Assembly (NCBI RefSeq): GCF_900115205.1
Contig: NZ_FOYQ01000001.1
Location: 1,701,240-1,765,239 of the forward strand
Source of the DNA: Robiginitalea myxolifaciens
GTDB taxonomy: Bacteria; Bacteroidota; Bacteroidia; Flavobacteriales; Flavobacteriaceae
DNA length: 64,000 nucleotides
Reading direction: 5' to 3'
Shown here piece by piece: positions 9,085 to 19,275 of the stretch. Made by a program: the position numbers and the translations under genes. Positions within the stretch are counted from its first letter, which is position 1, and the number at the start of each line of letters is the position of its first letter. The notes under the pieces were generated by a model. The model was not told the DNA's origin and did no database searches. It was given only the letters and a program-made list of their open reading frames with translations.

Positions 9085-10113
9085 CTATTTAATCAGAATA
9101 CTCTTGTATCGCTCCAGGTTTTTGAGGGCTATCCCGGTTCCCCGAACAACAGCGCGCAAGGGATCTTCGGCGATGTATACCGGAAGGTCCGTTTTTTGCG
9201 ACAGGCGACGGTCGAGTCCGCGTAACATGGAACCACCCCCGGCCAGGTAAATCCCGGTATTGTAAATATCGGCAGCCAGTTCGGGTGGGGTTTGGCTCAG
9301 GGTTTCCATTACCGCGTCTTCAACACGGAGGATGGACTTATCCAGAGCCTTGGCAATTTCGCGATAGGAAATGGAAACCTGCTTGGGTTTTCCGGTCAGC
9401 AGGTCGCGCCCCTGTACGGACATCTCCTCCGGTGGGGTTTGAAGGTCTTCTGTGGCGGAGCCGATCTGAATTTTGATATTCTCTGCAGTGCTTTCCCCCA
9501 CATAGAGGTTATGCTGAGTCCGCATGTAGTAGATAATGTCGTTGGTGAAAACGTCACCTGCAATTTTAACCGATTTGTCGCAGACAATTCCTCCGAGGGC
9601 AATGACGGCAATCTCGGTGGTTCCTCCTCCGATATCCACGATCATATTCCCCTTGGGTTGCATAATGTCCAGGCCAATACCAATAGCGGCAGCCATTGGC
9701 TCATGGATCAGGTAAACTTCTTTTCCATTTACCCGCTCAGCCGATTCCCGTACCGCGCGCATTTCTACTTCCGTGATCCCGGATGGAATACAGATGACCA
9801 TACGCAGGGCAGGAGGAAACCATTTTTTCTTGAGTGCAGGAATGCCCTTGATGAACATATTGATCATCTTTTCAGAAGCATCAAAGTCGGCAATAACCCC
9901 GTCTTTCAGCGGGCGGATGGTCTTGATGTTCTCATGGGTTTTCCCCTGCATCATGTTGGCTTCCCGACCAACGGCGATAACTTTTCCGGTGATTCGATCG
10001 CGGGCTACAATAGACGGACTGTCTACTACAACCTTGTCGTCGTGAATAATAAGGGTGTTGGCTGTACCGAGGTCAATAGCGATTTCCTCGGTCAGGAAGT
10101 CAAAGAAACCCAT
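9085..10113 (-). CDS. mreB: Rod shape-determining actin homologue MreB
   Basis: Bacterial actin that forms membrane filaments directing lateral wall synthesis. The 342-residue length is standard. Actin-fold nucleotide signatures are visible: phosphate-1 DLGTANTLI near residue 14, phosphate-2 IVDIGGGTTEIAVI near 160, and the adenosine-site YLAGGGSMLRGLD near 288. The N terminus MGFFDFLTEEIAI is hydrophobic enough for membrane contact. ATG at 10113. A good -7 element (TACTTTTG, 10159-10166) and a 10-bp inverted repeat lie in the 59 bases upstream, so the cluster probably has its own promoter downstream of purH. Confidence 0.97.
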   Translation of the reverse strand: MGFFDFLTEEIAIDLGTANTLIIHDDKVVVDSPSIVARDRITGKVIAVGREANMMQGKTHENIKTIRPLKDGVIADFDASEKMINMFIKGIPALKKKWFPPALRMVICIPSGITEVEMRAVRESAERVNGKEVYLIHEPMAAAIGIGLDIMQPKGNMIVDIGGGTTEIAVIALGGIVCDKSVKIAGDVFTNDIIYYMRTQHNLYVGESTAENIKIQIGSATEDLQTPPEEMSVQGRDLLTGKPKQVSISYREIAKALDKSILRVEDAVMETLSQTPPELAADIYNTGIYLAGGGSMLRGLDRRLSQKTDLPVYIAEDPLRAVVRGTGIALKNLERYKSILIK

Positions 10114-10128
10114 GGGCTAGTTGTTTTG

Positions 10129-10163
10129 TTTTGACGATGAACGGTCAAATTTTATCGTCAAAA
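10129..10163. promoter_or_regulatory. Inverted repeat upstream of mreB
   Basis: Perfect 10-bp arms TTTTGACGAT (10129-10138) and ATCGTCAAAA (10154-10163) with a 15-base spacer. It overlaps the -7 element and the expected start of the mreB transcript, so it could be an operator or a 5' leader hairpin. No T-run follows on the minus strand, which argues against a purH terminator. Confidence 0.55.
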
Positions 10164-10166
10164 GTA
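10159..10166 (-). promoter_or_regulatory. -7 element of the mreB promoter
   Basis: Minus strand TACTTTTG, an exact match to the Bacteroidetes TAnnTTTG consensus, 45 bases from the mreB ATG. No clear -33 TTG is seen. Confidence 0.55.
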
Positions 10167-10172
10167 GTAAAA

Positions 10173-11705
10173 TTAATGCTTAAAATGACGGGTGCCTGTC
10201 ATTACCATGGACAGCCCGTTTTCATCGCAAAAATCAATACTCAACTGGTCCTTAATCGAGCCTCCCGGCTGGATTACCGATTGGATTCCCGCCTGGTGTG
10301 CAATCTCCACACAATCAGGGAATGGGAAGAAGGCATCACTGGCCATTACAGCACCTTCCAGGTCAAAGTCAAAGGAACGCGCTTTGTGTATGGCCTGGTT
10401 CAGGGCATCGACCCGGGAAGTTTGACCGGTTCCACTGGCACAGAGCTGTTTGTTTTTGGCCAGGACAATGGTATTGGACTTGGTGTGCTTGCAAATTTTA
10501 GAGGCAAACAACAGATCTGCTGTTTCCAGGGCAGACGGCGTCTTTTTGGTAGCGACCTTCAGGTCTGCAGCCGTATCGGTTTTCAGGTCCTTATCCTGGT
10601 AGAGGATTCCATTCAGGCAGGTTCGTATCTGGGTTGCCGGCAGGGCAGTGGGTTTTTGAACCAGGAGGATGCGGTTCTTCTTTCCTTTGAGGATTTCCAG
10701 GGCGTCGTCGTGGAAGCCCGGGGCAATCACTACTTCACAAAATAGCTCGTGTACTTTAGCAGCCGTCTCTGCATCCATCGGTCGGTTACAGATCAGGATT
10801 CCCCCGAAGGCAGAAACCGGATCCCCCGCCAGGGCATCGCTATAGGCCTGGCTCAATGTAGCGCGCGTGGCCAAACCACAGGCGTTGTTGTGCTTGAGGA
10901 TGGCGAAAGTTGGATCGTCCTGGATGAATTCAGACATCAGGTTCACAGCTGCATCGATATCGAGCAGGTTATTGTAGGACAGGGCCTTCCCGTGGAGTTG
11001 GTCGAACAGGGCATCGAAATCCCCGTAAAACACCCCTTGCTGGTGGGGGTTTTCCCCATAGCGGAGCGTGCGCCCCTGGGATTCGCTTAATCGCAGTTTG
11101 GACTCCCCGCCCTCGCGGTTGAAGTAGTTGAAAATGGCAGCATCGTAATGGGAGGAAACCGCAAAACTTCGGGTGGCGAATGCTTGCCGGTCTTCCAGGT
11201 CGGATTCTCCCGCTTTGGTGTCGAGCAGCTCCAGTAAGGGCTGGTAATCTTCCATGGAGGACACGCATAGCACGTCTTTATAATTCTTGGCAGCGGCCCG
11301 GATCAGGCTTATTCCCCCGATGTCAATTTTTTCAATGATATCCTGTTCCGAGGCACCCTCTGCAACTGTCTTCTCGAAGGGATAGAGGTCTACGATAACA
11401 ATATCCAACTCCGGAATGTCGTACTGCTTGAGTTGATCCCGGTCCGAATCCAGTTCCCGGCGTCCCAGGATACCTCCAAAGACTTTCGGATGCAGGGTTT
11501 TTACCCGACCCCCGAGGATGGATGGATATCCGGTAAGTTCCTCTACAGGAACTACAGGGATCCCTAAATCCCGGATAAAGCGTTCGGTGCCTCCAGTGGA
11601 ATAGAGGACCACACCGAGTTGGTGGAGTTTTTGAACTACTGGTTCCAAACCGTCTTTATGGAATACCGATACCAGGGCTGCAGCAGCCTTTTTTGAATGA
11701 CTCAT
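10173..11705 (-). CDS. purH: Bifunctional AICAR transformylase / IMP cyclohydrolase
   Basis: Catalyses the last two steps of de novo IMP synthesis: formylation of AICAR with 10-formyl-THF and ring closure. The 510-residue protein has the N-terminal cyclohydrolase domain of MGS fold (ALVSVFHKDGLEP, YSTGGTERFI, GRVKTLHPKVFGG, about 10-75) and the C-terminal transformylase domain (RYGENPHQQG, KHNNACGLA, and SDAFFPFPD near the end). Length and order are normal. ATG at 11705, with a TAAATTTG -7 element about 64-71 bases upstream. It lies before mreB with no functional link to it. Confidence 0.97.
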   Translation of the reverse strand: MSHSKKAAAALVSVFHKDGLEPVVQKLHQLGVVLYSTGGTERFIRDLGIPVVPVEELTGYPSILGGRVKTLHPKVFGGILGRRELDSDRDQLKQYDIPELDIVIVDLYPFEKTVAEGASEQDIIEKIDIGGISLIRAAAKNYKDVLCVSSMEDYQPLLELLDTKAGESDLEDRQAFATRSFAVSSHYDAAIFNYFNREGGESKLRLSESQGRTLRYGENPHQQGVFYGDFDALFDQLHGKALSYNNLLDIDAAVNLMSEFIQDDPTFAILKHNNACGLATRATLSQAYSDALAGDPVSAFGGILICNRPMDAETAAKVHELFCEVVIAPGFHDDALEILKGKKNRILLVQKPTALPATQIRTCLNGILYQDKDLKTDTAADLKVATKKTPSALETADLLFASKICKHTKSNTIVLAKNKQLCASGTGQTSRVDALNQAIHKARSFDFDLEGAVMASDAFFPFPDCVEIAHQAGIQSVIQPGGSIKDQLSIDFCDENGLSMVMTGTRHFKH

Positions 11706-11768
11706 TGGGAAAGGGTTATTTAGGAGAACAGGTTGATTACTAAGGAGCTGATTTACACTTTAGGGCTC

Positions 11769-11776
11769 CAAATTTA
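11769..11776 (-). promoter_or_regulatory. -7 element of the purH promoter
   Basis: Minus strand TAAATTTG, a perfect TAnnTTTG match. It predicts a leader of about 55 bases before the purH ATG at 11705. Confidence 0.5.
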
Positions 11777-11828
11777 CCTTTTTTGATAGGAAATTGCAGG
11801 GGAGGTTATCAACAATCCGGGGGAAGTT

Positions 11829-12314
11829 TTACAATTCTGCAGCCGGATCGGAAATCCCCTGGGATTCCAAAAGCGTAGCTACCGCTGCAGCAACCCCTTC
11901 GAGAAGTTCGATATCCGCATCAGTAAACGGATCCGCTGTTTCGGAATCGATATCGATCTGTCCGATATTTTCACCTCCTACAAAAATGGGAACAACAATT
12001 TCGGCCTTTACATGGATGCTACAGGCAATATAGTTGTCCTGGGCCTTTACATCCGGCACTACAAAATTTGAATTACTCACGGCAACCTGTCCGCAAATCC
12101 CTTTGCCAAACGGGATAATAGTATGGTCGGTAGGGTCCCCGACATAGGGTCCTAACTTGAGTTCTTCTTTGTTTCCGTTGCGGAAATAGAAGCCGACCCA
12201 GTCGTAATGGGGGACTTCCGCCTGAAGCAGCCCACAGAGTTCCAGCAGCAGGGCCGAAGGGTGTTTTTCGGATTCAGCGAGAAGTTTTTGACTGCGATTC
12301 AATAAGGCATTCAT
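11829..12314 (-). CDS. GAF-domain protein related to free methionine-R-sulfoxide reductase
   Basis: The 161-residue protein is a single GAF domain resembling the free-methionine-(R)-sulfoxide reductase (fRMsr, E. coli MsrC/YebR): DWVGFYF, PFGKGICG, IACSIHVKAEIVVP and GQIDIDSE are all in place. Two of the three E. coli active-site cysteines have equivalents (C74 in GICG, like Cys94, and C98 in IACS, like the catalytic Cys118). The position of E. coli Cys84 is not a cysteine here (PTDHTIIP). The enzyme may therefore work with a shorter relay, or be a ligand-binding GAF protein. ATG at 12314 with a TAAATTTG -7 element just upstream at 12334. Confidence 0.75.
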   Translation of the reverse strand: MNALLNRSQKLLAESEKHPSALLLELCGLLQAEVPHYDWVGFYFRNGNKEELKLGPYVGDPTDHTIIPFGKGICGQVAVSNSNFVVPDVKAQDNYIACSIHVKAEIVVPIFVGGENIGQIDIDSETADPFTDADIELLEGVAAAVATLLESQGISDPAAEL

Positions 12315-12333
12315 GGAGGAATAATTAAGAGTT

Positions 12334-12341
12334 CAAATTTA
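12334..12341 (-). promoter_or_regulatory. -7 element of the GAF gene promoter
   Basis: Minus strand TAAATTTG, identical to the purH -7 element, 20 bases from the ATG at 12314. Confidence 0.5.
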
Positions 12342-12411
12342 CAAAGAGCCGGTGGAAGCCTCACAAGAGCTTGAGAAAAAAAGCAAGTGGTCTTCGTCTC
12401 TGCAGTAAAGA

Positions 12412-12441
12412 AAAAACCCGATGCACGTGCATCGGGTTTTT
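12412..12441. terminator. Terminator downstream of groEL
   Basis: A perfect 30-base palindrome centred on CACGTG, with A-run and T-run flanks, 48 bases after the groEL stop on the minus strand. Confidence 0.9.
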
Positions 12442-12488
12442 CGAATATCCAGAATGGATCGCTGGTGCATTTGGCACCTATACCATTC

Positions 12489-14129
<1,641 letters not shown>

Positions 14130-14142
14130 CTAATGATTGTGT

Positions 14143-14421
14143 TTATATGATTGCTAAAATATCGCTCTCGCGCATCATGAGGTAGTCGGAACCTTCGAAC
14201 TTGAGTTCGGTTCCGGAGTATTTTCCGTAAAGAACAGTGTCTCCAACCTTAACAGTCATGGGCTCATCCTTGGTGCCAGGACCCGCAGCGACAACTTTTC
14301 CGCGCTGAGGTTTTTCTTTGGCAGTATCCGGGATGATAATCCCTGAGGCTGTTTTGGTTTCGGCTTCCATAGGAGCGATAAGCACCCGGTCTGCCAGTGG
14401 TTTGATGTTTACTTTAGCCAT
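14143..14421 (-). CDS. groES: 10 kDa co-chaperonin GroES
   Basis: Lid of the GroEL chamber. The 92 residues are complete: [14 protein letters not shown] at the start, the mobile loop [17 protein letters not shown], and the dome and barrel strands [22 protein letters not shown]. First gene of groES-groEL. ATG at 14421. Upstream lie a promoter-like pair and a 9-bp inverted repeat around the -7 element, described separately, that may mediate heat control. Confidence 0.98.
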   Translation of the reverse strand: MAKVNIKPLADRVLIAPMEAETKTASGIIIPDTAKEKPQRGKVVAAGPGTKDEPMTVKVGDTVLYGKYSGTELKFEGSDYLMMRESDILAII

Positions 14422-14457
14422 ATCAGTTGATTTTTCGGATTTTAATGTTTCGCGTCA

Positions 14458-14486
14458 TTAGGGGCTAAAATTATGCCAGCCCCTAA
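14458..14486. promoter_or_regulatory. Inverted repeat bracketing the groES -7 element
   Basis: Perfect 9-bp arms TTAGGGGCT (14458-14466) and AGCCCCTAA (14478-14486) separated by 11 bases that contain most of the presumed -7 element. It has the TTAG...CTAA ends of the CIRCE element but not its core sequence or its 9-base spacer. Confidence 0.5.
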
Positions 14487-14496
14487 AAACTGACAC
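14466..14496 (-). promoter_or_regulatory. Candidate groES-groEL promoter
   Basis: On the minus strand GTGTCA (14491-14496) is followed after 17 bases by TAATTTTA (14466-14473), one base off TAnnTTTG. The GTGTCA is part of a near-dyad TTACAAAGTGTCA (14491-14503) that resembles the perfect one upstream of miaB. Confidence 0.45.
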
Positions 14497-14508
14497 TTTG
14501 TAAAACAA

Positions 14509-14539
14509 AAATGCCAGCTTGTCATAAAAGCTGGCATTT
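14509..14539 (-). terminator. Terminator of the miaB-secG operon
   Basis: 12-bp stem (arms 14509-14520 and 14528-14539) followed by a T-rich tail on the minus strand, 20 bases beyond the secG stop codon. Confidence 0.85.
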
Positions 14540-14558
14540 CGTTGAATTCTTTCAGGTT

Positions 14559-14921
14559 CTACTGAATCGTATCAATAGTCGTGGCAGGCTCTGCAGCTGG
14601 TTCCACGGGGATTTCATCGAGTTCTCCCTGAGGGACACTCTCGATCCCATCTTCCTGCAGCAAGCGAGATTCCGATGCCGCAAAATTGGATTTAAGGGCA
14701 ACATTGGAAAGCAGGATCAAAACGATCAACACGGTCGCCAGGGTCCAGGTGCTTTTATCGAGGAAGTCCCCGGTTTTTTTCACACCACCAACGATTTGTG
14801 TTCCCCCGCCTCCGAATGAGGAAGAAAGTCCACCTCCCTTGGGGTTTTGAACCATAACTACCAGCATGAGCAGTAGGCAAACCACGATGATCAGGATTAG
14901 AAAAATATTAAAGGTATCCAT
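14559..14921 (-). CDS. secG: Preprotein translocase subunit SecG
   Basis: Auxiliary membrane subunit of the SecYEG channel. Residues 5-23 form the first membrane helix, then VQNPKGGGLSSSFGGGG is the conserved cytoplasmic loop, and about 60-77 the second helix. An acidic C-terminal extension (about 80-120, ending EPAAEPATTIDTIQ) is longer than in E. coli but common in Bacteroidetes. ATG at 14921, 7 bases after the TPR gene. Last gene of the miaB operon, before a strong terminator. Confidence 0.95.
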   Translation of the reverse strand: MDTFNIFLILIIVVCLLLMLVVMVQNPKGGGLSSSFGGGGTQIVGGVKKTGDFLDKSTWTLATVLIVLILLSNVALKSNFAASESRLLQEDGIESVPQGELDEIPVEPAAEPATTIDTIQ

Positions 14922-14928
14922 CTGAATA

Positions 14929-15909
14929 TTACTTGTTTTTGTCTTTTCGAAGCGCTGTTATCGCCGAAATTTGGTCTGCAAAGAAACTACTTTTTTCCGG
15001 ATATTTCAAACTGAGAATCCGGTAGGCCTGAATCGCTTTTTTGTACTTGCCCTGTTCCAGATAAACCCGTGCCAGGGTTTCGGTCATCAGCTCCTCTTGT
15101 TTGATTTTTAGGGAAGACTTTATATCTACCTCGGGTACCTCCTCCGGAGCTACCGGGGTAATTTTTGGATTCTCCGAGAGGAAGCGATCGATGCGATCGA
15201 ATTTGGATGCCATTGCCGGGGCTTCGGCTCCTTCATCCTGAGGGGTATCCTCGTTTGTCGCAGCGGGCGTATGCGCTGCTTCTTGTGTTTGCTCCTTTTG
15301 GGAAGTCTCCTGATCCTCTTCCTGGGAAGAAGTTTGCTTCCCCTTATCTATGGTTGTCAATTGCAGCCATTCGGAAAACGAATAGCGTTCGCGACGATTG
15401 AAGGTAAGCGGCTTACCGAGTTCGAGTTGCTCCCGCGCCTTCTGCCGGTCGGCATCCAATTGTTTATCTACCTCCGGGTCAAGGGATCGGAACAATCGCG
15501 GATCCAGAATCTTGTCTGCATCCTGTGTGGATTGGGGAAGCGGGCCATCCTCTGTCTCCTCATCCAAAGCCGGTGCTTTCATTTCTCCGGGATCGACAGT
15601 CTCAGCCACGGTCTCAATTTCGGCCAGGGGTACCTGGGTGGTCAGGGCATCTGCTATTTCGTCCTGCAGGAATTCCTCTGAGGTGATATAGTCGAAAAGG
15701 ATCTCCCGGTCGGCCGTTATCGCCGCCGTTTTTTTAAGGGCCAGGTTGTACTTGTAGCTCCCGGTCTGGTGCAAGCCTTTCAGATAAAGGGCCTGCGCCG
15801 ACTGAAACCAGGGATAGGCATCGAGGACTTCCTCTAGTTCCTTGGTTTGCCTCGGTGCGTCGGACAACTGGGTGTTGCGGAGCAGGGATGTAAATTCGTT
15901 GACATTCAT
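14929..15909 (-). CDS. TPR-containing protein of unknown function
   Basis: A 326-residue protein with three visible parts. Residues 1-85 carry a conserved-looking helical segment (LEEVLDAYPWFQSAQALYLK). Residues 90-250 are acidic, Glu/Gln-rich and low in complexity, probably disordered. Residues 265-320 contain a TPR-like hairpin (ARVYLEQGKYKKAIQAYRIL). There is no signal peptide. It sits 3 bases after lptE and 7 before secG, inside a tightly packed operon, so it may take part in envelope protein export or lipoprotein handling. That role is inference from position only. No enzymatic motif is seen. Confidence 0.7.
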   Translation of the reverse strand: MNVNEFTSLLRNTQLSDAPRQTKELEEVLDAYPWFQSAQALYLKGLHQTGSYKYNLALKKTAAITADREILFDYITSEEFLQDEIADALTTQVPLAEIETVAETVDPGEMKAPALDEETEDGPLPQSTQDADKILDPRLFRSLDPEVDKQLDADRQKAREQLELGKPLTFNRRERYSFSEWLQLTTIDKGKQTSSQEEDQETSQKEQTQEAAHTPAATNEDTPQDEGAEAPAMASKFDRIDRFLSENPKITPVAPEEVPEVDIKSSLKIKQEELMTETLARVYLEQGKYKKAIQAYRILSLKYPEKSSFFADQISAITALRKDKNK

Positions 15910-15912
15910 CGT

Positions 15913-16467
15913 TTACCAGTCGGCCAGGGAGGCGTTAAATATATCCTGATTCAAACGTTCGAAAATCTCTTCGTGTGCCTCGTCCTGTACAGAAGCCAAT
16001 TGGGAATTGGCCGGAAAATCAAAGAAGAAGGAGAAGCGTTGTTCAAAATCCGAGTCTTCTTTGGTGCTATTAAAGAAACGTACATTAACCGACATGGTCA
16101 GGCGATTTTGGGCAGCTGTTTGCTGCGCCGTGGCCGACATGGGCTGTACGCGGTATTCTACAATTTCCCCCTCATAAATGAGATCTCCCCCGGAACCTAC
16201 CAAAGACAAGCTGGTCTGATTGGCAAGGGTTTCCTGCAGGCTCTGGGTAAAATCCCGATCCAGGCCGGGGTGGAAAATCGAACCCGGGCTCTGGGTGGCG
16301 TAATTCTGGAAGAAATTCACCTGAAAGGTTTGCGCCGTTCCGACATCTCCCCCGGTGAAATTATAGATTCCACAACCAGAGTAGAGGGAGACAAAAATTA
16401 CGAGCAGGACGGCCTTAGCGCCACGTTGCATGCCTTGGAGAATTCCGCGCTTCATGGGGTAATTCAT
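15913..16467 (-). CDS. lptE: LptE-family lipoprotein (LPS assembly)
   Basis: Probable Bacteroidetes LptE, the outer-membrane lipoprotein that plugs and assists LptD in LPS insertion. The 184 residues start with a signal peptide whose lipobox YSGC sets the lipidated Cys at about residue 32, followed by GIYNFTGG and a typical QVNFFQN strand. Length and layout fit the family, although the sequence is divergent. The start shares one base with the stop of the sigma-54 activator (TAATG at 16469-16465). Alternative ATGs lie 4 and 12 codons in. Confidence 0.8.
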   Translation of the reverse strand: MNYPMKRGILQGMQRGAKAVLLVIFVSLYSGCGIYNFTGGDVGTAQTFQVNFFQNYATQSPGSIFHPGLDRDFTQSLQETLANQTSLSLVGSGGDLIYEGEIVEYRVQPMSATAQQTAAQNRLTMSVNVRFFNSTKEDSDFEQRFSFFFDFPANSQLASVQDEAHEEIFERLNQDIFNASLADW

Positions 16468-17741
16468 TACAGATCGTACTGTTTAATTTTACGGTAGAGC
16501 GTGCGCTCGGAAATTCCCAGTTCTGAGGCGGCCGCCTTGCGTTTTCCTTTGTTGCGCTGCAGGGCCTTTTGAATTAGCTCTACTTCCTTCTCCTGTAAAG
16601 ATAGGGTTTCCTCTTCTTCGATTTCCTCGGCAAAGTGATACTTGTCTTCCTGGACAGGAGGCTCGGGATTAACGGCAACGGGTCGGGCTACGGGAACGGG
16701 ATCCAGGGCAGCCGGAAGTACGGCATAGGACGTATCGGCTTCTTCGGGATCTTCTGCTCCGTATATTTTGCGGATCAGGCCGCGGTTTTCTTCCTGAACC
16801 TTTTCCGAATCGTCGTTCTTGATGAGCTCCAGGGTTAGCTTTTTCAGGTCATTCAGATCGGACTTCATGTCAAAGAGCACCTTGTAGAGGATTTCCCGCT
16901 CGTTGCTGAAATCACTTTTTCGCTCGTCCTGGCCAACAACAGCCGGCAGGTTATTCCCGGTATCCGGGAGGTAGGAGCGAAGGGTTGCTGCCCCAACTGA
17001 GCGGTCCTGCTCCAGGACGGAAATCTGTTCGGCAATGTTTCTGAGCTGACGGATGTTCCCGGGCCAGCGATAGTTTTGCAACAAGGCTACGGCGTCGTCT
17101 TCCAGGCGAACCGTCGGCATCTTATACTTCTGACCAAAATCGGAAGCGAATTTGCGGAAAAGCAGGTGGATGTCTTCCTGTCGTTCCCTGAGGGCAGGGA
17201 TATGGATTTCCACTGTGCTGAGACGGTAGTACAGGTCTTCGCGGAATTTGCCATCCCGGATCGCTTCCATCATCTTGATATTGGTCGCTGCCACGATGCG
17301 CACATTGGTCTTCTGAACCTTGGAGGATCCTACTTTGAGGAATTCCCCGTTTTCCAGAACGCGTAATAGTCGCACCTGAGTGGTCAGAGGGAGTTCGCCT
17401 ACTTCATCCAGGAAAATTGTTCCACCGTCGGCCACTTCAAAATATCCGCTTCGGGTTTGGGTAGCCCCGGTAAATGCCCCCTTCTCGTGTCCGAAGAGTT
17501 CACTGTCTATAGTTCCCTCTGGAATTGCTCCACAGTTAACGGCGATATACTTGGCGTGCTTGCGATGCGACAGGGCATGGATAATTTTTGGGATAGCTTC
17601 TTTACCCACCCCACTCTCTCCGGTAACCAGTACTGAAATATCAGTAGGGGCCACCTGGATCGCTTTTTCCAGTGCTCGGTTGAGCTTGACATCGTTGCCA
17701 ATCAGCTCAAAACGCTGCTTGATATTTTGTACGGTACTCAT
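16467..17741 (-). CDS. Sigma-54-dependent transcriptional activator without a receiver domain
   Basis: A 424-residue bacterial enhancer-binding protein. The AAA+ domain begins almost at once: Walker A GESGVGKE at 41-48, the sigma-54 contact loop GAFTGA at 88-93, Walker [11 protein letters not shown] around D112-E113, and FREDLYYRL with the arginine region. A Fis-type helix-turn-helix fills the last 28 residues ([18 protein letters not shown]). No response-regulator, GAF or PAS domain precedes the AAA+ core, so activity must be set by abundance or by partner proteins. It overlaps miaB by 4 bases and lptE by 1. Confidence 0.92.
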   Translation of the reverse strand: MSTVQNIKQRFELIGNDVKLNRALEKAIQVAPTDISVLVTGESGVGKEAIPKIIHALSHRKHAKYIAVNCGAIPEGTIDSELFGHEKGAFTGATQTRSGYFEVADGGTIFLDEVGELPLTTQVRLLRVLENGEFLKVGSSKVQKTNVRIVAATNIKMMEAIRDGKFREDLYYRLSTVEIHIPALRERQEDIHLLFRKFASDFGQKYKMPTVRLEDDAVALLQNYRWPGNIRQLRNIAEQISVLEQDRSVGAATLRSYLPDTGNNLPAVVGQDERKSDFSNEREILYKVLFDMKSDLNDLKKLTLELIKNDDSEKVQEENRGLIRKIYGAEDPEEADTSYAVLPAALDPVPVARPVAVNPEPPVQEDKYHFAEEIEEEETLSLQEKEVELIQKALQRNKGKRKAAASELGISERTLYRKIKQYDL

Positions 17742-19231
17742 GCCTTGTTCTCTGATTTAATCCCCGCCGTGCTGCTTCCTGCCAACTCCTGATTTTCGGA
17801 ATAGCCAACCGCATTTCCGAGCAAGGTGGCCGAGGTGCATTCCTCAATGCGAACATCCACGAATTCACCCGCCTGGTAATGCTCCTTGGGAAATACGACA
17901 ACGGTATTCTGGGTGGTGCGTCCCATCCAGTGCGCGTCGGAGCGGCGCGAAGGCCCTTCGATCAAAACTTCCCGGACCTTGCCCACATGCGCCTGGTTTC
18001 GTTTCAGGCTGTGTTCTTGTTGCAGGGCAATGATCTCGCGCAGGCGTCGTTTTTTGGTTTCCTCCGGAACGTCGTCTTCGAGTTTGCGGGCGGCCAGGGT
18101 GCCCGGACGCTCGGAATAGGCAAACATAAATCCGAAATCATAGTGGACATATTCCATCAGGCTCAGGGTATCCTGATGGTCTTCCTCGGTTTCCGTAGGG
18201 AATCCGGCGATCATATCCTGACTGATGCCACACTCCGGAAGTATGCGTCGGATGTTGTCGATCAGCTCCATATATTCCGCCCGGGTGTGCAGGCGGTTCA
18301 TGGCCTTGAGGATACGGTCGCTTCCACTTTGTACGGGAAGGTGGATGTACTTGCAAATATTGCGGTGCCGGGCCATAGCCTCGATCACATCCAGGGTCAT
18401 ATCCTGTGGGTTGGAGGTCGAAAACCGAATGCGCATTCCAGGAACTGCGATAGCAACCCGGTCGAGCAAACCGGCAAAGTTTACAGCAGAAGCCTGTTGT
18501 ATCGCCGAGGCTTTCTCAAAATCTTTTTTCAATCCCCCACCGTACCAGAGATAGCTATCGACATTCTGCCCGAGGAGCGTGATTTCCCGGAAGCCTTTTT
18601 CCCAGAGATCAATCGCTTCAGCAACGATAGATTCGGGATCCCGGCTCCGTTCCCGTCCACGGGTAAAGGGTACCACGCAGAAGGTGCACATATTGTCACA
18701 ACCCCGTGTAATGGATACAAAGGCAGTTACTCCATTGGAGGCGAGGCGCACGGGCGCCACATCGGCATAGGTTTCCTCCTTGGAGAGGATAACATTAACC
18801 GCCTGCCGGCCTTCATCCACTTCCTGAACCAGGTTGGGTAAATCCTTGTAGGCATCGGGACCTACCACCAGATCCACTATTTTTTCTTCCTCCAGGAATT
18901 GGTGTTTGAGTCGCTCTGCCATACATCCCAGTACACCAACTTTGAGTGCTGGATTTTCGGCTTTGATGGCGTTGAATTTTTCGAGGCGCTTGCGTACGGT
19001 GAGTTCTGCCTTTTCCCGAATCGAACAGGTATTGACCAGGATGAGGTCTGCCTCTTCCATACTATCCGTAGTGTTGAAGCCAGCGCCTCCCAGGATGGAA
19101 GCCACGATCTCGCTATCCGAGAAATTCATCTGGCAGCCGTAGCTTTCAAGATATAGTTTTCGGGTGTTTTTTTCCTGCGCCTGCGTTTCCAGGGCAGTCC
19201 CCTGACGTTTTTCGTCAATAATTTTTTCCAT
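17738..19231 (-). CDS. miaB: tRNA-2-methylthio-N6-dimethylallyladenosine synthase
   Basis: Radical-SAM methylthiotransferase that adds the 2-methylthio group to i6A37 of tRNAs. The 497-residue protein has the N-terminal UPF0004 domain with its cluster cysteines C33, C69 and C103, the radical-SAM motif C178xxxC182xxC185 in [10 protein letters not shown], followed by RGRERSRDP, and a C-terminal TRAM domain (about 390-455). The first 25 residues are a polar extension. ATG at 19231. It is the first gene of a five-gene run to secG and has a good promoter with a TTGTCA/TATCTTTG pair. Confidence 0.97.
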   Translation of the reverse strand: MEKIIDEKRQGTALETQAQEKNTRKLYLESYGCQMNFSDSEIVASILGGAGFNTTDSMEEADLILVNTCSIREKAELTVRKRLEKFNAIKAENPALKVGVLGCMAERLKHQFLEEEKIVDLVVGPDAYKDLPNLVQEVDEGRQAVNVILSKEETYADVAPVRLASNGVTAFVSITRGCDNMCTFCVVPFTRGRERSRDPESIVAEAIDLWEKGFREITLLGQNVDSYLWYGGGLKKDFEKASAIQQASAVNFAGLLDRVAIAVPGMRIRFSTSNPQDMTLDVIEAMARHRNICKYIHLPVQSGSDRILKAMNRLHTRAEYMELIDNIRRILPECGISQDMIAGFPTETEEDHQDTLSLMEYVHYDFGFMFAYSERPGTLAARKLEDDVPEETKKRRLREIIALQQEHSLKRNQAHVGKVREVLIEGPSRRSDAHWMGRTTQNTVVVFPKEHYQAGEFVDVRIEECTSATLLGNAVGYSENQELAGSSTAGIKSENKA

Positions 19232-19275
19232 AGACCACAGGTTGACCCCCTGAATTTGTGAGGGACAAAGGAGGG

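Noticed and set aside
9292-10134. 280-codon open frame antisense to mreB
   Set aside because: mreB is unmistakable on the other strand; the frame is a by-product of its codon use and has no domain-like sequence.
14458-14486. CIRCE element at groES
   Set aside because: Only the outer TTAG/CTAA agree; the arms and the 11-base spacer do not fit CIRCE, so I list it as an unnamed inverted repeat.
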